In this document: in pieces, positions 52,267 to 61,404 of the stretch
Numbering within the stretch: position 1 is the first letter of the stretch
How the letters are laid out: the number at the start of each line of letters is the position of its first letter
NCBI GenBank assembly: GCA_963789535.1
Contig: CAWBKU010000004.1
Span: 682,001-746,000 of the forward strand
Direction: 5' to 3'
From: CAVXHQ01 sp963789535
GTDB taxonomy: Bacteria > Pseudomonadota > Alphaproteobacteria > Rhodobacterales > Rhodobacteraceae
Length of the DNA stretch: 64,000 nucleotides
Notes under the pieces: generated by a model
Told to the model about the DNA's origin: nothing
What the model saw: the letters and a program-made list of their open reading frames with translations, nothing else
The model's database searches: none
Program-made: the position numbers and the translations under genes

Positions 52267-54381
52267 TCAGAGGCGCTCGCCTTCGATCACCCACATCGTC
52301 GCGGGCCAGGCCATCGGCAGCGTCAGTCCCTGCTGCATCAGTGCCGCGCCACTCAGGTCGAGCGGTCCCGACTTCAGCGCCACCGGCCCCCGGCTTTGCG
52401 CGCGCCCGTCACCCGCGTTGCGCAGACGGACGCGGTAGCGGGCCGCCGGGTCGAGGCCAGTCAGTCGCAGGGGCCGTGGCAGGATCTGCGCGCTGGTCAC
52501 ATTCACCCCGGCAAAGACGACGAACCGGGCGCCGTCACGGGCGATCTGGATCTCGGCGATGACCGCAGGATCGGCGCTGTCCAGCCGCAGGATGTCGCCC
52601 GCCAGCCGCCAGTCGCGCGTTTCCTTCCACCATGCGGTCACGTCGCGCAGCACACCGGCCTCGGTCCCGGTCAGTTCGCGCAGGTCCATCTCGAAGCCCA
52701 TAGACCGCTGTGCCGCGACCCAGGCGCGGAATGCCATCGGCAATTCGCGCCCCGTCGTATGGCAGAGTCGCGGCCCGACATGGCTGCCGGTGATCGCGGC
52801 GGGCAGGAACAGGGCGGCGTCATGCTGGATCCGCAACCGCTCGTGCGCGTCGTTGCTGTCCGAAAGCCAGACCCGGTGCGTCCGCGCGAGGATGCCCGCG
52901 TCGATGCGGCCCCCGCCCGAGGCGCAGCTTTCGATCTCGACGCCCGGGTGCACCGCCCGCACCCGGTCGAGCAGGTCGTAGAGTCCCCGCGTCTGGGCCG
53001 CGTCCACCACGGGCAACAGGCGGTTGTGGTCCCATTTCACGTAGTCGATGGCGTGCGCCCCGAGGACCGCCGACACCGCCTCGAAGAGGTAGTCGCGCAC
53101 CTCCTCGCGCCCCATGTCCAGCACCATCTGGCCGCGCCCCAGCACCTGATCGACCGGCCCCAGCGCCCAGTCGGGATGCGCGCGAAAGAGGTCGCTGTCG
53201 GGGTTCACCATCTCGGGCTCGAACCACAGGCCGAAGGACATGCCGCAGGCGTGGACGTGGTCGATGAGCGGTGCGAGGCCCTGCGGCCACTTGCGCGCAT
53301 CCACCGTCCAGTCGCCGAGCGACGAGGTGTCGTCGTCGCGCCGCCCGAACCAGCCGTCGTCGAGCACGAACCGCTCTGCCCCCAGTGCCGCCGCGCGGGT
53401 GGCGATGTCGGTCAGGGTGGCAAGGTCGTGGTCGAAATAGACCGCCTCCCAGCAGTTGTAGTGCACCGGGCGCGGGCGCGCGGGGTCGGGCCATGGCACC
53501 ACCTCGTCGCGCAGATGCCGCTGGAACGCCGTGGCGATGCCGTTCAGGCCCGCCCCGCTACGAGCGGCCAAGAGGGTCGCGGTCTCGAAATGCAGGCGTG
53601 CTTCGGTCTCTGCATGGGCGGCGTGGCCGAACTGGATCTGGCGGCGCCCGTCGGGCAACTCTTCGGCGACCATCCGGTGCCCGCCGGACCAGCCGTAATG
53701 AAGCGCAAAGGCGGTGCCGCGCGTATTGGTGCAGCCGGTTTCGGGGAGGATCACATAGGGCGGATGCTCGTGCCCCGACCGCCCGGTCCGCGCCTCGCGC
53801 AGGCGGACGCCGGGGTTCCAGGGGGTGCGGACCAACTGGAACTCGCCCACCCAGCGTCCGGCGAGGTCGACGATCTCGGTGGCGTGCTGCGGGCCGGGCA
53901 GGACCGGGGCGGCGAGCCAGTGGACCCGGACGGGCCTGTCGGCATCGAGGGTCGTGGTCAGTGCGAACAGGCCGGATGCCGTCGTGCCGATCCGGTGGGT
54001 CAGCGTCAGCGCGACGCCCGGCACCGTCGCGGTCGAGACGAGGCAGAGGACAGCACCCTCGCGCCGCGCCCCGACGAACCCGAACACCGGCGCCAGCGGA
54101 GCGCCCTCGGCATCCGCCAGATGATGCCCCGCCTGTCCCTGAAAACCGCGCCCGGGTTCGGGCGACAGCGAGATCACGGGGTTGGCGTCGATCATTCCGC
54201 CCGCAACGTCGGCGGCGGCCGCCGCGGCCAGGGCCGCCAGATCCTCGCCCGGCGGCAAATGCGCCCCCCAGTAGACCACGAACGCGATCCCGCCCGGCGC
54301 ACCGGACGTGGCGCCCGGGATGGCGAGCACGAGGCTCTGTGTTGCGGTATCGAGGCGCCATTGGGTCGGCAGATCGGTCAT
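52267..54381 (-). CDS. Alpha-galactosidase, GH36 family
   Basis: From the ATG at 54381 (MTDLPTQWRLDTATQSLVLA) the protein is 704 residues, typical for GH36. Family signatures are RFVLDDGWFGRRDDD (about residue 340), GLWFEPEMVNPDSDL, the nucleophile region IDYVKWDHNR (about 450), IESCASGGGRIDAGIL and the acid/base region WLSDSNDAHERLRIQ (about 508). No signal peptide is visible, so it acts in the cytoplasm on alpha-galactosides such as melibiose or raffinose after uptake. The frame is intact. An earlier start at 54501 would add an unusual Arg-rich leader and was rejected. Confidence 0.92.
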   Translation of the reverse strand: MTDLPTQWRLDTATQSLVLAIPGATSGAPGGIAFVVYWGAHLPPGEDLAALAAAAAADVAGGMIDANPVISLSPEPGRGFQGQAGHHLADAEGAPLAPVFGFVGARREGAVLCLVSTATVPGVALTLTHRIGTTASGLFALTTTLDADRPVRVHWLAAPVLPGPQHATEIVDLAGRWVGEFQLVRTPWNPGVRLREARTGRSGHEHPPYVILPETGCTNTRGTAFALHYGWSGGHRMVAEELPDGRRQIQFGHAAHAETEARLHFETATLLAARSGAGLNGIATAFQRHLRDEVVPWPDPARPRPVHYNCWEAVYFDHDLATLTDIATRAAALGAERFVLDDGWFGRRDDDTSSLGDWTVDARKWPQGLAPLIDHVHACGMSFGLWFEPEMVNPDSDLFRAHPDWALGPVDQVLGRGQMVLDMGREEVRDYLFEAVSAVLGAHAIDYVKWDHNRLLPVVDAAQTRGLYDLLDRVRAVHPGVEIESCASGGGRIDAGILARTHRVWLSDSNDAHERLRIQHDAALFLPAAITGSHVGPRLCHTTGRELPMAFRAWVAAQRSMGFEMDLRELTGTEAGVLRDVTAWWKETRDWRLAGDILRLDSADPAVIAEIQIARDGARFVVFAGVNVTSAQILPRPLRLTGLDPAARYRVRLRNAGDGRAQSRGPVALKSGPLDLSGAALMQQGLTLPMAWPATMWVIEGERL

Positions 54382-54554
54382 CGTCGGTCCAGTTCGGTTC
54401 GGGTCGCCTCTTCGGCCTGCCCGGGCGGTCGCAGCGACCTCTAATGCGGCCGCAACGGGCCGTCCATCCTCGGGCGCGCGGCGCCGCGCACCGCACCTCA
54501 TTCGCCCGGCATCCCCCCTTGTTTTCCCGCCCCCGCCCCCTTAGACCCGACCGC

Positions 54555-54644
54555 GGAGATGTGGCCGAGTGGTCGAAGGCACGCCCCTGCTAAGGGCGCA
54601 TACCGGAAACGGTATCGAGGGTTCGAATCCCTTCGTCTCCGCCA
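54555..54644 (+). tRNA. tRNA-Ser (anticodon GCT)
   Basis: The 90-nt sequence folds as a class II tRNA: acceptor GGAGATG pairs with CGTCTCC (one T-G pair), the anticodon loop is CTGCTAA in a CCCC...GGGG-type stem, a long variable arm ACCGGAAACGGT follows, the T-arm has GTTCGAATC, and CCA is encoded. An integrase gene follows directly, so the 3' part is the likely attachment site of the downstream element. Confidence 0.95.
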
Positions 54645-54790
54645 ATCATCATTCGCAGAATCGTCATTTTACCCAGCATAATCAGAGCTTTACGGCCATT
54701 TTTGCCACCCTGCCGCCTCGGAAACCTCTTGTTTTGCTGCATTTCGTGCTGCACAATCCGCTGCATGGGGGCGTGAGCGAGGGCAAGACC

Positions 54791-56059
54791 ATGAACGTGA
54801 CCAAACGGGGCAGCACCTACCATCTGCGCAAGCGTGTGCCAGGGCGATACAAGCTTGTAGAGCCGCGCGCGGTGGTGTGGATATCTCTGCACACGGACTC
54901 CGAATCGGTGGCGCGCCAGAAGGCACCGATGGCTTGGGGGCATCTGATAGAGGCATGGGAAGCCAAGCTGGCGGGCGATGGTGACGACGCCGAACGTCGT
55001 TTCGAGGCAGCCAAGGAACTGGCCGCAATCCGGGGTTTTCGCTACCTGCCCGCGTCCCGTGTTGCCGACCTTGATCGTGAAGAACTCCTGCGCCGTCTGG
55101 AACTGGTGAGCCGCACGGGTGAGCCTGACAAGGTAGAGGCGGCGGCGGTCCTTGGCGGGGCATCTGCGCCGCAGATCACGGTGACGGGCGCGCTGGACTC
55201 CTACTGGAAACTGACCCGCGACCAGACGCTCGGCAAGAGCGACGATCAACTGAGGCGCTGGCGCAATCCTCGCATGAAGGCGGTGCGGAATTTTGTCGAG
55301 GTCATCGGGGACAAGCCCCTCGCGTCCGTGGCCCGCGACGACATGCTCGCCTTCCGCGACTGGTGGACCGACAAGCTGGAAACCGACGGTCTGACAGCGA
55401 ACTCGGCGAACAAGGATATCATCCATCTCGGCGACGTGCTGAGGACCGTCGTGGACCGCAAGCGTCTGGGGCTGGTCCTGCCGTTCGGCGGGTTGTCGTT
55501 CAAGGAAGGCGAGGCTAAGACGCGGCCCCCGTTTTCTGTCGAGTGGATCAAGACCAAGTTGCTCGCCAAGGGCGCGTTGGCGGGCATGAACGAAGAGGCC
55601 CGCGCGATCATGCTGGCGATGGTCAACACCGGGGCACGGCCCAGCGAACTCGCCGCCCTGACAGGCCCCTGCATACGTCTGGGGGGCAAGGTGCCGCATA
55701 TCTCGATTGAGCCTGTAGACCGGCAACTGAAGACGCCACGGGCCAAGAGGATCATCCCCCTCGCCGGGGTCAGCCTTGCCGCCTTGCGGGGCTTCCCTGA
55801 GGGCTTCCCGCGCTACAGGGCAGAGCCTGCCACCCTGTCGGGCACGGTCAACAGCTTCCTCGCAGAGAACGGGCTGAAGGAGTCCCCCTCGCACACGCTC
55901 TACAGCCTGCGCCACAGCTTCGAGGACCGGATGCTCGCTAAGGGTGTGGACGAGCGTATCCGGCGCGACCTCATGGGCCACAGGCTTGATCGTGAGCAAT
56001 ATGGCAAGGGTGCGGAACTGGCGCATCTCGGCAAGGTCATTCAGACCGTGGCGCTCTGA
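54791..56059 (+). CDS. int: Phage-type tyrosine integrase
   Basis: From the ATG at 54791 (MNVTKRGSTYHLRKRVPGRY, the DUF6538-like N-terminus common in alphaproteobacterial integrases) the product is 422 residues. Catalytic residues are Arg in NTGARPSELAAL (about 282), His-x-x-Arg in YSLRHSFEDRM (about 373) and Tyr in RLDREQYGKGAEL (about 403). It sits about 150 bp after tRNA-Ser, which is the probable integration target. Its 3' end overlaps the convergent small gene by 19 bp. No second copy of the tRNA 3' end was seen in the window, so the other att site lies outside or is lost. Confidence 0.9.
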   Translation: MNVTKRGSTYHLRKRVPGRYKLVEPRAVVWISLHTDSESVARQKAPMAWGHLIEAWEAKLAGDGDDAERRFEAAKELAAIRGFRYLPASRVADLDREELLRRLELVSRTGEPDKVEAAAVLGGASAPQITVTGALDSYWKLTRDQTLGKSDDQLRRWRNPRMKAVRNFVEVIGDKPLASVARDDMLAFRDWWTDKLETDGLTANSANKDIIHLGDVLRTVVDRKRLGLVLPFGGLSFKEGEAKTRPPFSVEWIKTKLLAKGALAGMNEEARAIMLAMVNTGARPSELAALTGPCIRLGGKVPHISIEPVDRQLKTPRAKRIIPLAGVSLAALRGFPEGFPRYRAEPATLSGTVNSFLAENGLKESPSHTLYSLRHSFEDRMLAKGVDERIRRDLMGHRLDREQYGKGAELAHLGKVIQTVAL

Positions 56060-56250
56060 AGGGCAGCACGGGCGCGGGTGATCGGATCATCGCTCATGGC
56101 GGCTTCTGCGGATGCCAGTTCACGTTCCATGCGCTCGAATATGGGCGCGTAGGTCGGATCGTCGGCGGTGAGTTTGGCGGCAGTCAGGTGAGCCTTGCGG
56201 ACTCGGTCAAGGTCGCGCTGGCGGGCCAGCGACGTGACAGATTGCGACAT
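56041..56250 (-). CDS. Small phage-element protein
   Basis: A 69-residue helical protein (RQRDLDRVRKAHLTAAKLTA, FERMERELASAEAA) at the downstream end of the reverse-strand capsid module. Its 3' end overlaps the convergent integrase by 19 bp. No family is recognised; it could be a small structural or regulatory protein. Confidence 0.5.
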   Translation of the reverse strand: MSQSVTSLARQRDLDRVRKAHLTAAKLTADDPTYAPIFERMERELASAEAAMSDDPITRARAALQSATV

Positions 56251-56308
56251 GTTGGTCCCTTTCGCGTTCTGTCAGGAAGACGAGAAGGGTCGTGCGCTTT
56301 TGGGGGAC

Positions 56309-56632
56309 TCAGCCGTCGAGTCGAACGTTGACAGAGGCAGACGGGTTGCCTGCGACAGTCACGGCGAGACCCACGCGGGTGTTGCCGCTGGCGGTGGTCG
56401 TGACCAGCCCGTCGGATGCCCGGTGGTAGGCGATGGCCCCCACGGTGAAGGCATCGGTTTCGACCTTGGGCAAATCGAAGACTCCGAAGGTGGACAGTAC
56501 CAGAGGCTCACCGATAGCGGCGTCCCCGAAGGCCACGCCGATCAGGTTGCCGACTTTCACCACGTCGCCAGAGGCGGCGATTGCGGCGGCGGTGAGGGTG
56601 ATGCGTTCACCCGGCTGCACGTAGTTTTTCAT
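56309..56632 (-). CDS. Capsid cement-like protein (DUF2190 family)
   Basis: A 107-residue protein beginning MKNYVQPGERITLTAAAIAA, then GDVVKVGNLIGVAFGDAAIG and EPLVLSTFGVFDLPK. This is the DUF2190 pattern; family members decorate or stabilise phage heads. It follows the gpW-like gene with 1 bp between them and lies downstream of the capsid fusion gene, as in HK97-type head modules. Confidence 0.8.
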   Translation of the reverse strand: MKNYVQPGERITLTAAAIAASGDVVKVGNLIGVAFGDAAIGEPLVLSTFGVFDLPKVETDAFTVGAIAYHRASDGLVTTTASGNTRVGLAVTVAGNPSASVNVRLDG

Positions 56633-56633
56633 C

Positions 56634-56852
56634 TCAGATTCCCTTCGATGTGTTGAGGTAGATGGTGTGGACCGGCTGACGGCTGGCCTTGGCGATTTCG
56701 GCCTCTAGAAAGCCAATGGCGCGGGCCATCTCGCCGTCGGTGCGGTAGGTTACGAGTTCGCCGCTCTGGTCCCTGAAGGTGAGGACACCACTGGCCCTGT
56801 TGAGGACCAGAGCATCGCGGGCAGCGACCAGAGCGGCGAGGGTGAGGGCCAT
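56634..56852 (-). CDS. gpW-like head-tail joining protein
   Basis: A 72-residue protein: MALTLAALVAARDALVLNRA, SGVLTFRDQSGELVTYRTDG, EMARAIGFLEAEIAKASRQP. Length and helical pattern fit the gpW head-tail connector family. It lies 1 bp after the capsid fusion stop and 1 bp before the cement gene, so the three are one transcript. Confidence 0.7.
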   Translation of the reverse strand: MALTLAALVAARDALVLNRASGVLTFRDQSGELVTYRTDGEMARAIGFLEAEIAKASRQPVHTIYLNTSKGI

Positions 56853-56853
56853 A

Positions 56854-58626
56854 TCAGTCCCCCGGGTTCAGGTAGGCAGCGCGCCAGTCGAGCCAGCCCG
56901 CGCCGAAGTCGAGCCACGCGCGGAACTTCAGGCCCAGCGTGTCCCACGCCTCTGCCCGCTGAATCTGGACGCCTTGGGCACTGGACAGGTAGCCGTATTG
57001 CAGCGCCGCGACACGGGCCGGGTCGGCGAAGATATACCAGCTTTCGTCTTCGATCCGGGGTTCCACCAGAAGGGTCAGCTTCGCCATGCCCGACTGAGCG
57101 TCGGCACTGGTGGCCGGGTATATCGAGGCGAGGAACCTCTCAGCCGCCGCCTCGCCAGCGGGACCGACCAGCAGATAGCGGGGGGTCACGTTGATGAGGG
57201 TCTTGCCGTCGAGTCCTTTGAAGCCCCGCATGGCCTTGCGGGCGTCGTCCAGTGCGGCGGTGTCGCCTGTGCTGCCCAGCGACACGCCGGACGCGATGGT
57301 GTTGCCCCGTGCCGTGCTAAAGACGGGGTTGCCGTCGGACAGGTTCGGGTTGCCGGTGATGAGGTCCGTCATGATATCCCGCTCAGTGTCGGCAGCCGCC
57401 TCACCAAACGCCGCCGTCATGTCGCCCAGCAGGTTGAGGTCATCGTTGATGATGAGGTTGCGCGACACGGTGATGGCCCGGGCGTAGGTCTTCAGGACCA
57501 GCGACTCGCCGTTTTCCGCGCGGCTGGTGTGGGTGATTTCGCCAGACTCGGCGAGTTCTTCCAGACGGCCCATCTCGCCCAGACGGATTGCCGTGCTGGT
57601 CTTGAAGTTGCTCAGCGACCGTTGACGGCCAAGTTGCTTCAGGGGCGACTGAGCGGCTTGATAAGAGGCCATCGCGGTCTTGTTCGCGGCGTTGGACACG
57701 ACGAGGGCGAAGTCGCTGGTGGTATGCTCGCCTGCACGGGTCAGCACTTCGTCATTGCTCATGCCGCGTGTCGAGATACCGGCGCGGCCCAGCGAGTCCT
57801 TCGCCACGTCCATGAGCGACATGGACATGAACTGCCGAACCTCGGGGGCCGGGGTGCCGCCCGCCATGCGGACGTGCAGGGCGTCGGCCATGCGGTCACG
57901 GATGACAGCGGGGTCATCGTTCGCCGGGGTGTGGCTGCGGATGATCGGGGTCGTGCTGCGGCGGGTCTGCATGTGGTCGAAGAGTGCAGCCCGGACTCCG
58001 GTCATGTCGGCCCCCGAGTCGATCAGTTGATCGGCGACTTCAGCCGGTGCCCCGGCGTTGCGGGTGAGAGTTCGGATTTCGCTACACCGGGTGGCCGCAG
58101 CGGCCTCGGGCGTGATCGTCTCGATAGGATCGGGCATGGGGGACTCCTCTTGCTGCCGGATACGTGCCGACGGATCGGCAGGATTCGAGGTCAGCGTGAC
58201 CTCGCTCAATGCCCAGCAGACGGCGCGTTTGTCGCGGCCTGCCGGGGTTGTCTGCTCCTGCCATCCACCGACGCCGTATCCGATGGACACGCCGCTGGTG
58301 GTGCCGTCCGCGATCCGCTGCCCTACGGGGGCTACATCTTCGGCGGATGACAGTTCGAGGGTGGCCACAAGGGCGTCACCTTCCCGAACGATGGACAGGA
58401 CTCGCCCCAACTGGTCACGGACACTGGCATGTCGGTGACTGTCGAGAAGAGGCAGTGTGCCGATGGGCGGCGTGAAGCCGTCCAGCGACAGAATTTCGAG
58501 ATAAGGGCCACGCGCGTCCCGCCGCTGCACCGGGGCTTCGGTGGCGATGACCGCCTGAAACTGTCGCGTCTCGGGGTTATAGGAGTTCGCCCGCGCGGTG
58601 GCGGAACGGGTGAGGTCATCGGGCAA
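56854..58626 (-). CDS. HK97-type prohead protease fused to major capsid protein
   Basis: The likely start is TTG at 58626, giving 590 residues. Residues 10-170 form an S78-type prohead protease (ETRQFQAVIATEAPVQRRDA, LPLLDSHRHASVRDQLGRVL, GTTSGVSIGYGVGGW, LSEVTLTSNPADPSARIRQQ); His in LDSHRH and Ser in SGVSIGY are the catalytic candidates. The rest is an HK97-fold major capsid protein (RNLIINDDLNLLGDMTAAFG, EPRIEDESWYIFADPARVAA). Self-cleaving protease-capsid fusions are known. It overlaps the upstream ATPase gene by 11 bp, so capsid and ATPase genes are in one operon. Confidence 0.82.
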   Translation of the reverse strand: MPDDLTRSATARANSYNPETRQFQAVIATEAPVQRRDARGPYLEILSLDGFTPPIGTLPLLDSHRHASVRDQLGRVLSIVREGDALVATLELSSAEDVAPVGQRIADGTTSGVSIGYGVGGWQEQTTPAGRDKRAVCWALSEVTLTSNPADPSARIRQQEESPMPDPIETITPEAAAATRCSEIRTLTRNAGAPAEVADQLIDSGADMTGVRAALFDHMQTRRSTTPIIRSHTPANDDPAVIRDRMADALHVRMAGGTPAPEVRQFMSMSLMDVAKDSLGRAGISTRGMSNDEVLTRAGEHTTSDFALVVSNAANKTAMASYQAAQSPLKQLGRQRSLSNFKTSTAIRLGEMGRLEELAESGEITHTSRAENGESLVLKTYARAITVSRNLIINDDLNLLGDMTAAFGEAAADTERDIMTDLITGNPNLSDGNPVFSTARGNTIASGVSLGSTGDTAALDDARKAMRGFKGLDGKTLINVTPRYLLVGPAGEAAAERFLASIYPATSADAQSGMAKLTLLVEPRIEDESWYIFADPARVAALQYGYLSSAQGVQIQRAEAWDTLGLKFRAWLDFGAGWLDWRAAYLNPGD

Positions 58627-59535
58627 GGATCGACTCCCATTTCTTGAAGGTGGCACTGGAACGGGGCAGCTTGGCGTTCGTGGCCGGGTCGCGGACCACG
58701 GCGGCGCGGTTTTCCGCCAGTCGTCTTCAAGGACTCCCCGGTCGCCATCCGACAGAGCATGGAAGAGCGACAGCGCCGCCGCACTCGACTTGGGTAGCGA
58801 CTTGCCGCCCTTCGACTCCACATCGGCGGCGTCAGCCTCTTCAGCAATCGGTGCCACAACATCGTCGCCGTCTTCGTCGGTTCCCACGACGCGGGTGGCG
58901 ATGATGAATGCGATGGTTTGTTCGGTCGGGCCGTTGCGGTTCTTCGACGGCTTGCCGATCACGCCGTCTTTCTCGCGCTTCAGGTAAAGCGGCACATCCA
59001 GAGCGCCGTTCAAGAGGCTATGGCCACGGGGCAGCCCGTCGCCTGCCTTCGTATCGTGATGGATCAGGACCACGGCTGCGCCCCACCGGGTCAGTGCCTT
59101 GGCTGCGGCGACCACAGTGCCCATACCCTTGGCATCGTTCTCTTCGAGGCCGGGGAAGGCTACGGCGAGCGTGTCGATAATGACCAGCGACGGGCGTTCG
59201 GCTTTGACGGCTGCCACCAGTTCTTTTAACTGGCCCCCCTTGGACAAGAGGTCAAACACGCCGTCCACGAGTCGCAGATCATCGGCGTCCCCCAGATCGT
59301 TGCGCAGCGCACTCAGGCGCTTCTGCATCCCGTGCGTGTCTTCGGCGGCGACGTAGAAAACCTTGCCTTGCCTGACCTTCCGTCCGAAGAACGGCTGCCC
59401 CTGCGCCACGGCAAAGGCGAGGCGAGGCCCCAAGAGGCTCTTGCCCGCCCCCGGTGCGCCGATGATCGCGCCAAGGTTGCCTTGGCCCAGCAACCCTTTC
59501 ACGACGTAGGGCTGAGGCTTTATCGGGCCGGAGCC
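58616..59535 (-). pseudogene. AAA ATPase (RepA-like, AAA_25), truncated and frameshifted
   Basis: The sequence opens at the junction near 59535 with PIKPQPYVVKGLLGQGNLGA, then Walker A IIGAPGAGKSLLGPRLAFAV, VFYVAAEDTHGMQKRLSAL and Walker B PSLVIIDTLAVAFPGLEEN. This is the hexameric RepA-like fold of replicative ATPases in phages and satellites. The N-terminal 10-30 residues are missing at the junction. Near 58722 one base is absent after EDDW; the correct continuation is ENRAAVVRDPATNAKLPR and ILAR with a stop at 58616. A consensus error is a possible cause of the shift, but not of the truncation. Confidence 0.75.
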
Positions 59536-60034
59536 CGGCGTCACCTATGCGGTCGAGATCCGCTGGGTCGATCCTGATACTGACACAACGCTTGAGCCAC
59601 CCGCCGCCGTGATAGACGTGGGTACCGCCAACAGCATAACGCTGACCAAGGAGGATATTCCGATCCTCGCAGCACCCACTGGCACGAAACATTTCGAGGT
59701 CCGGGTACAGGCGCGGCGCACGACCGGGACTATAATCTATGAGGCCTGGCAGGCGCGGTCGATCCGGCTCTTCATGCCCGACGGCATCAAGGTGGCCGAA
59801 GTCTCCGCGTGGACCGAGATCGGGGCCGACGCGCGCCTGACCGTTGCCGAGACGGTGATCTTCCTTGATCGCGGCGGGGCGGTGCAGCTGACCATCTCAG
59901 AGGCAGCCATCTGGATCGGCTTTGGCAGTGACGCGCGCCTCACCGTTCCGACCACCGACATCTTCAACGAATGGGGCGGCCAGTCGCGCATTACGGCCGC
60001 CGAGGCCGCTCTCTACATAGAGGTACTTCCATGA
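59536..60034 (+). pseudogene. Phage tail-tip protein, C-terminal fragment
   Basis: The forward frame begins abruptly at the junction with PEPGVTYAVEIRWVDPDTDT and continues TGTKHFEVRVQARRTTGTII to the stop at 60032. It looks like the fibronectin-type C-terminal end of a large tail-tip (gpJ-like) protein whose first several hundred residues are absent. The stop overlaps the next start (ATGA at 60031). It and the next two genes are from a tail module of a different orientation than the capsid genes. Confidence 0.6.
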
Positions 60035-61026
60035 GCCACATCCTCCATCTTGGACACCAGGTCACAGATCTTGCGGGCGTCGAGGGCCGCATCAGCGCCG
60101 ACGCGGCCGGGTTCGACGCCGATCTCGACGTCAACTGCGTCAAGATCACGACGACGAACAGTTCATCGGCGCCGTTCTCTGCCGCATGGGAGGAACCTCT
60201 CGGCGATGTCTGGATCAGCTTCCGCTACCGCGCGCCGTCGATTAATGCCCACATCATCGCTCAAGATGGCATCTTCCTCGAGTACTACGATGCGGCGAAC
60301 CGGCAGGTGGGCCAGGTCCGGACCGAGCGGGATGACGAGAAGTACCACGCCATGGCCATGGGCGATACGAAAGTCGACGGCGCTTCCTCCTTCGTCGCTG
60401 CAACGAACCAATCCTACTGGATTGATGTGAAGATCGCCGTCGGCGCGGACATCACCATCGAGTTCTACGTCGATGGAGTGCTCCAAAGCAGCGCGACGGC
60501 CCCCAACACCGGTGGCAAGGGACGCCCCGTCCGCTGCGTCTGGCGCAATCTCTACATCTTCGATTTCTACAACCCCGCAACCTGGTACTACGCGCACATC
60601 GCAGTGCTAGATGGCGTCTCGACCATCGGGCGGCGGTTCGCGCGGCGCACGCCCGATCTGGTTGCGACCTATGATGCCTTTTCGGGCGGGGTCGATGCGG
60701 TGAAGGACAGCGACATCGCCACGCGTGCGGCAAGTGACATTGCTGGTCAGCGCATGTCCTTTACGCTGGCAGGGCCAACGGGTCCTGCGGGGGCCTCGGC
60801 CATCGCCGGTGTGCATGTGAAGCAGCTGGCCCAGCTCGGAACGGCAGGACCAACCGGTATTGCGGGGTTCCTGCGGATCGGCGGGGTCGACTATGATGCT
60901 TCGCCCGGCACGCCGTCGCCGGATATGGCCAGTCCGGTCTATTCGACCTGGGACGTGAACCCGGCCGACAGCATGCCCTGGACCACGGCTGCGCTGCCGA
61001 CGGAAGTCGGGATTATCTCGTCATGA
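60031..61026 (+). CDS. Phage tail-fibre or tail-associated protein
   Basis: From the ATG at 60031 (MSHILHLGHQVTDLAGVEGR) the product is 331 residues. The middle segment (GDVWISFRYRAPSINAHIIA, SYWIDVKIAVGADITIEFYV) has a concanavalin-like jelly-roll pattern, and the C-terminus (GIAGFLRIGGVDYDASPG, DVNPADSMPWT) is typical of Rhodobacteraceae phage tail proteins. It is translationally coupled to the tail-tip fragment and to the next gene. A receptor-binding role is inferred. Confidence 0.65.
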   Translation: MSHILHLGHQVTDLAGVEGRISADAAGFDADLDVNCVKITTTNSSSAPFSAAWEEPLGDVWISFRYRAPSINAHIIAQDGIFLEYYDAANRQVGQVRTERDDEKYHAMAMGDTKVDGASSFVAATNQSYWIDVKIAVGADITIEFYVDGVLQSSATAPNTGGKGRPVRCVWRNLYIFDFYNPATWYYAHIAVLDGVSTIGRRFARRTPDLVATYDAFSGGVDAVKDSDIATRAASDIAGQRMSFTLAGPTGPAGASAIAGVHVKQLAQLGTAGPTGIAGFLRIGGVDYDASPGTPSPDMASPVYSTWDVNPADSMPWTTAALPTEVGIISS

Positions 61027-61313
61027 CGCCACCTCGCGCCGATGAAGGCGACATGCGCATGTCCGAGATCGAATTCCAGGCAATGCTGGCGCGCGCTGCT
61101 GAAGCAGGTGCCAAACGCGCGCTGGCCGACGCCGGAATCGATGGCAAGGACGCTGCCCTCAATATTCGCGATCTTCGCTCATTGCTGGACTGCATCCGCT
61201 TCGTGCGGCGCACGGCCGTTCAGACGGCGGTGCATCTCATCACCACTGGCGTGATGTTGGCACTCCTCGCCGGGATTGCCCTGAAGCTCAAGATCTTCGG
61301 CGGCGCTCCGTAG
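61023..61313 (+). CDS. DUF6127-like small membrane protein
   Basis: A 96-residue protein overlapping the tail gene stop by 4 bp. MSEIEFQAMLARAAEAGAKR, DAALNIRDLRSLLDCIRFVR and one C-terminal membrane segment HLITTGVMLALLAGIALKLK fit a small family found after tail genes in alphaproteobacterial prophages (DUF6127 from memory). It could be a holin-like or tail-associated membrane protein. Confidence 0.6.
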   Translation: MTPPRADEGDMRMSEIEFQAMLARAAEAGAKRALADAGIDGKDAALNIRDLRSLLDCIRFVRRTAVQTAVHLITTGVMLALLAGIALKLKIFGGAP

Positions 61314-61404
61314 CCGCGCTCCGCCTCAATTCATCGGCCAACCTGAACCGTAAGCGACGGTTCATCCCCATAGTCGCTGCCGATCTTGCCCAGTCGTTTG
61401 CGGT

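Noticed and set aside
52396..54444. A 682-codon forward open frame opposite the alpha-galactosidase
   Set aside because: It is the GC-rich mirror of a well-conserved GH36 gene; it has no domain and implausible His/Gly/Arg-rich composition.
54590..56026. A 478-codon reverse frame opposite the integrase
   Set aside because: It runs over the tRNA and the integrase without any domain; the integrase catalytic residues are on the forward strand.
56779..58350. A 523-codon forward frame opposite the capsid fusion gene
   Set aside because: It is the antisense shadow of the HK97 protease-capsid gene, whose motifs are clear on the reverse strand.
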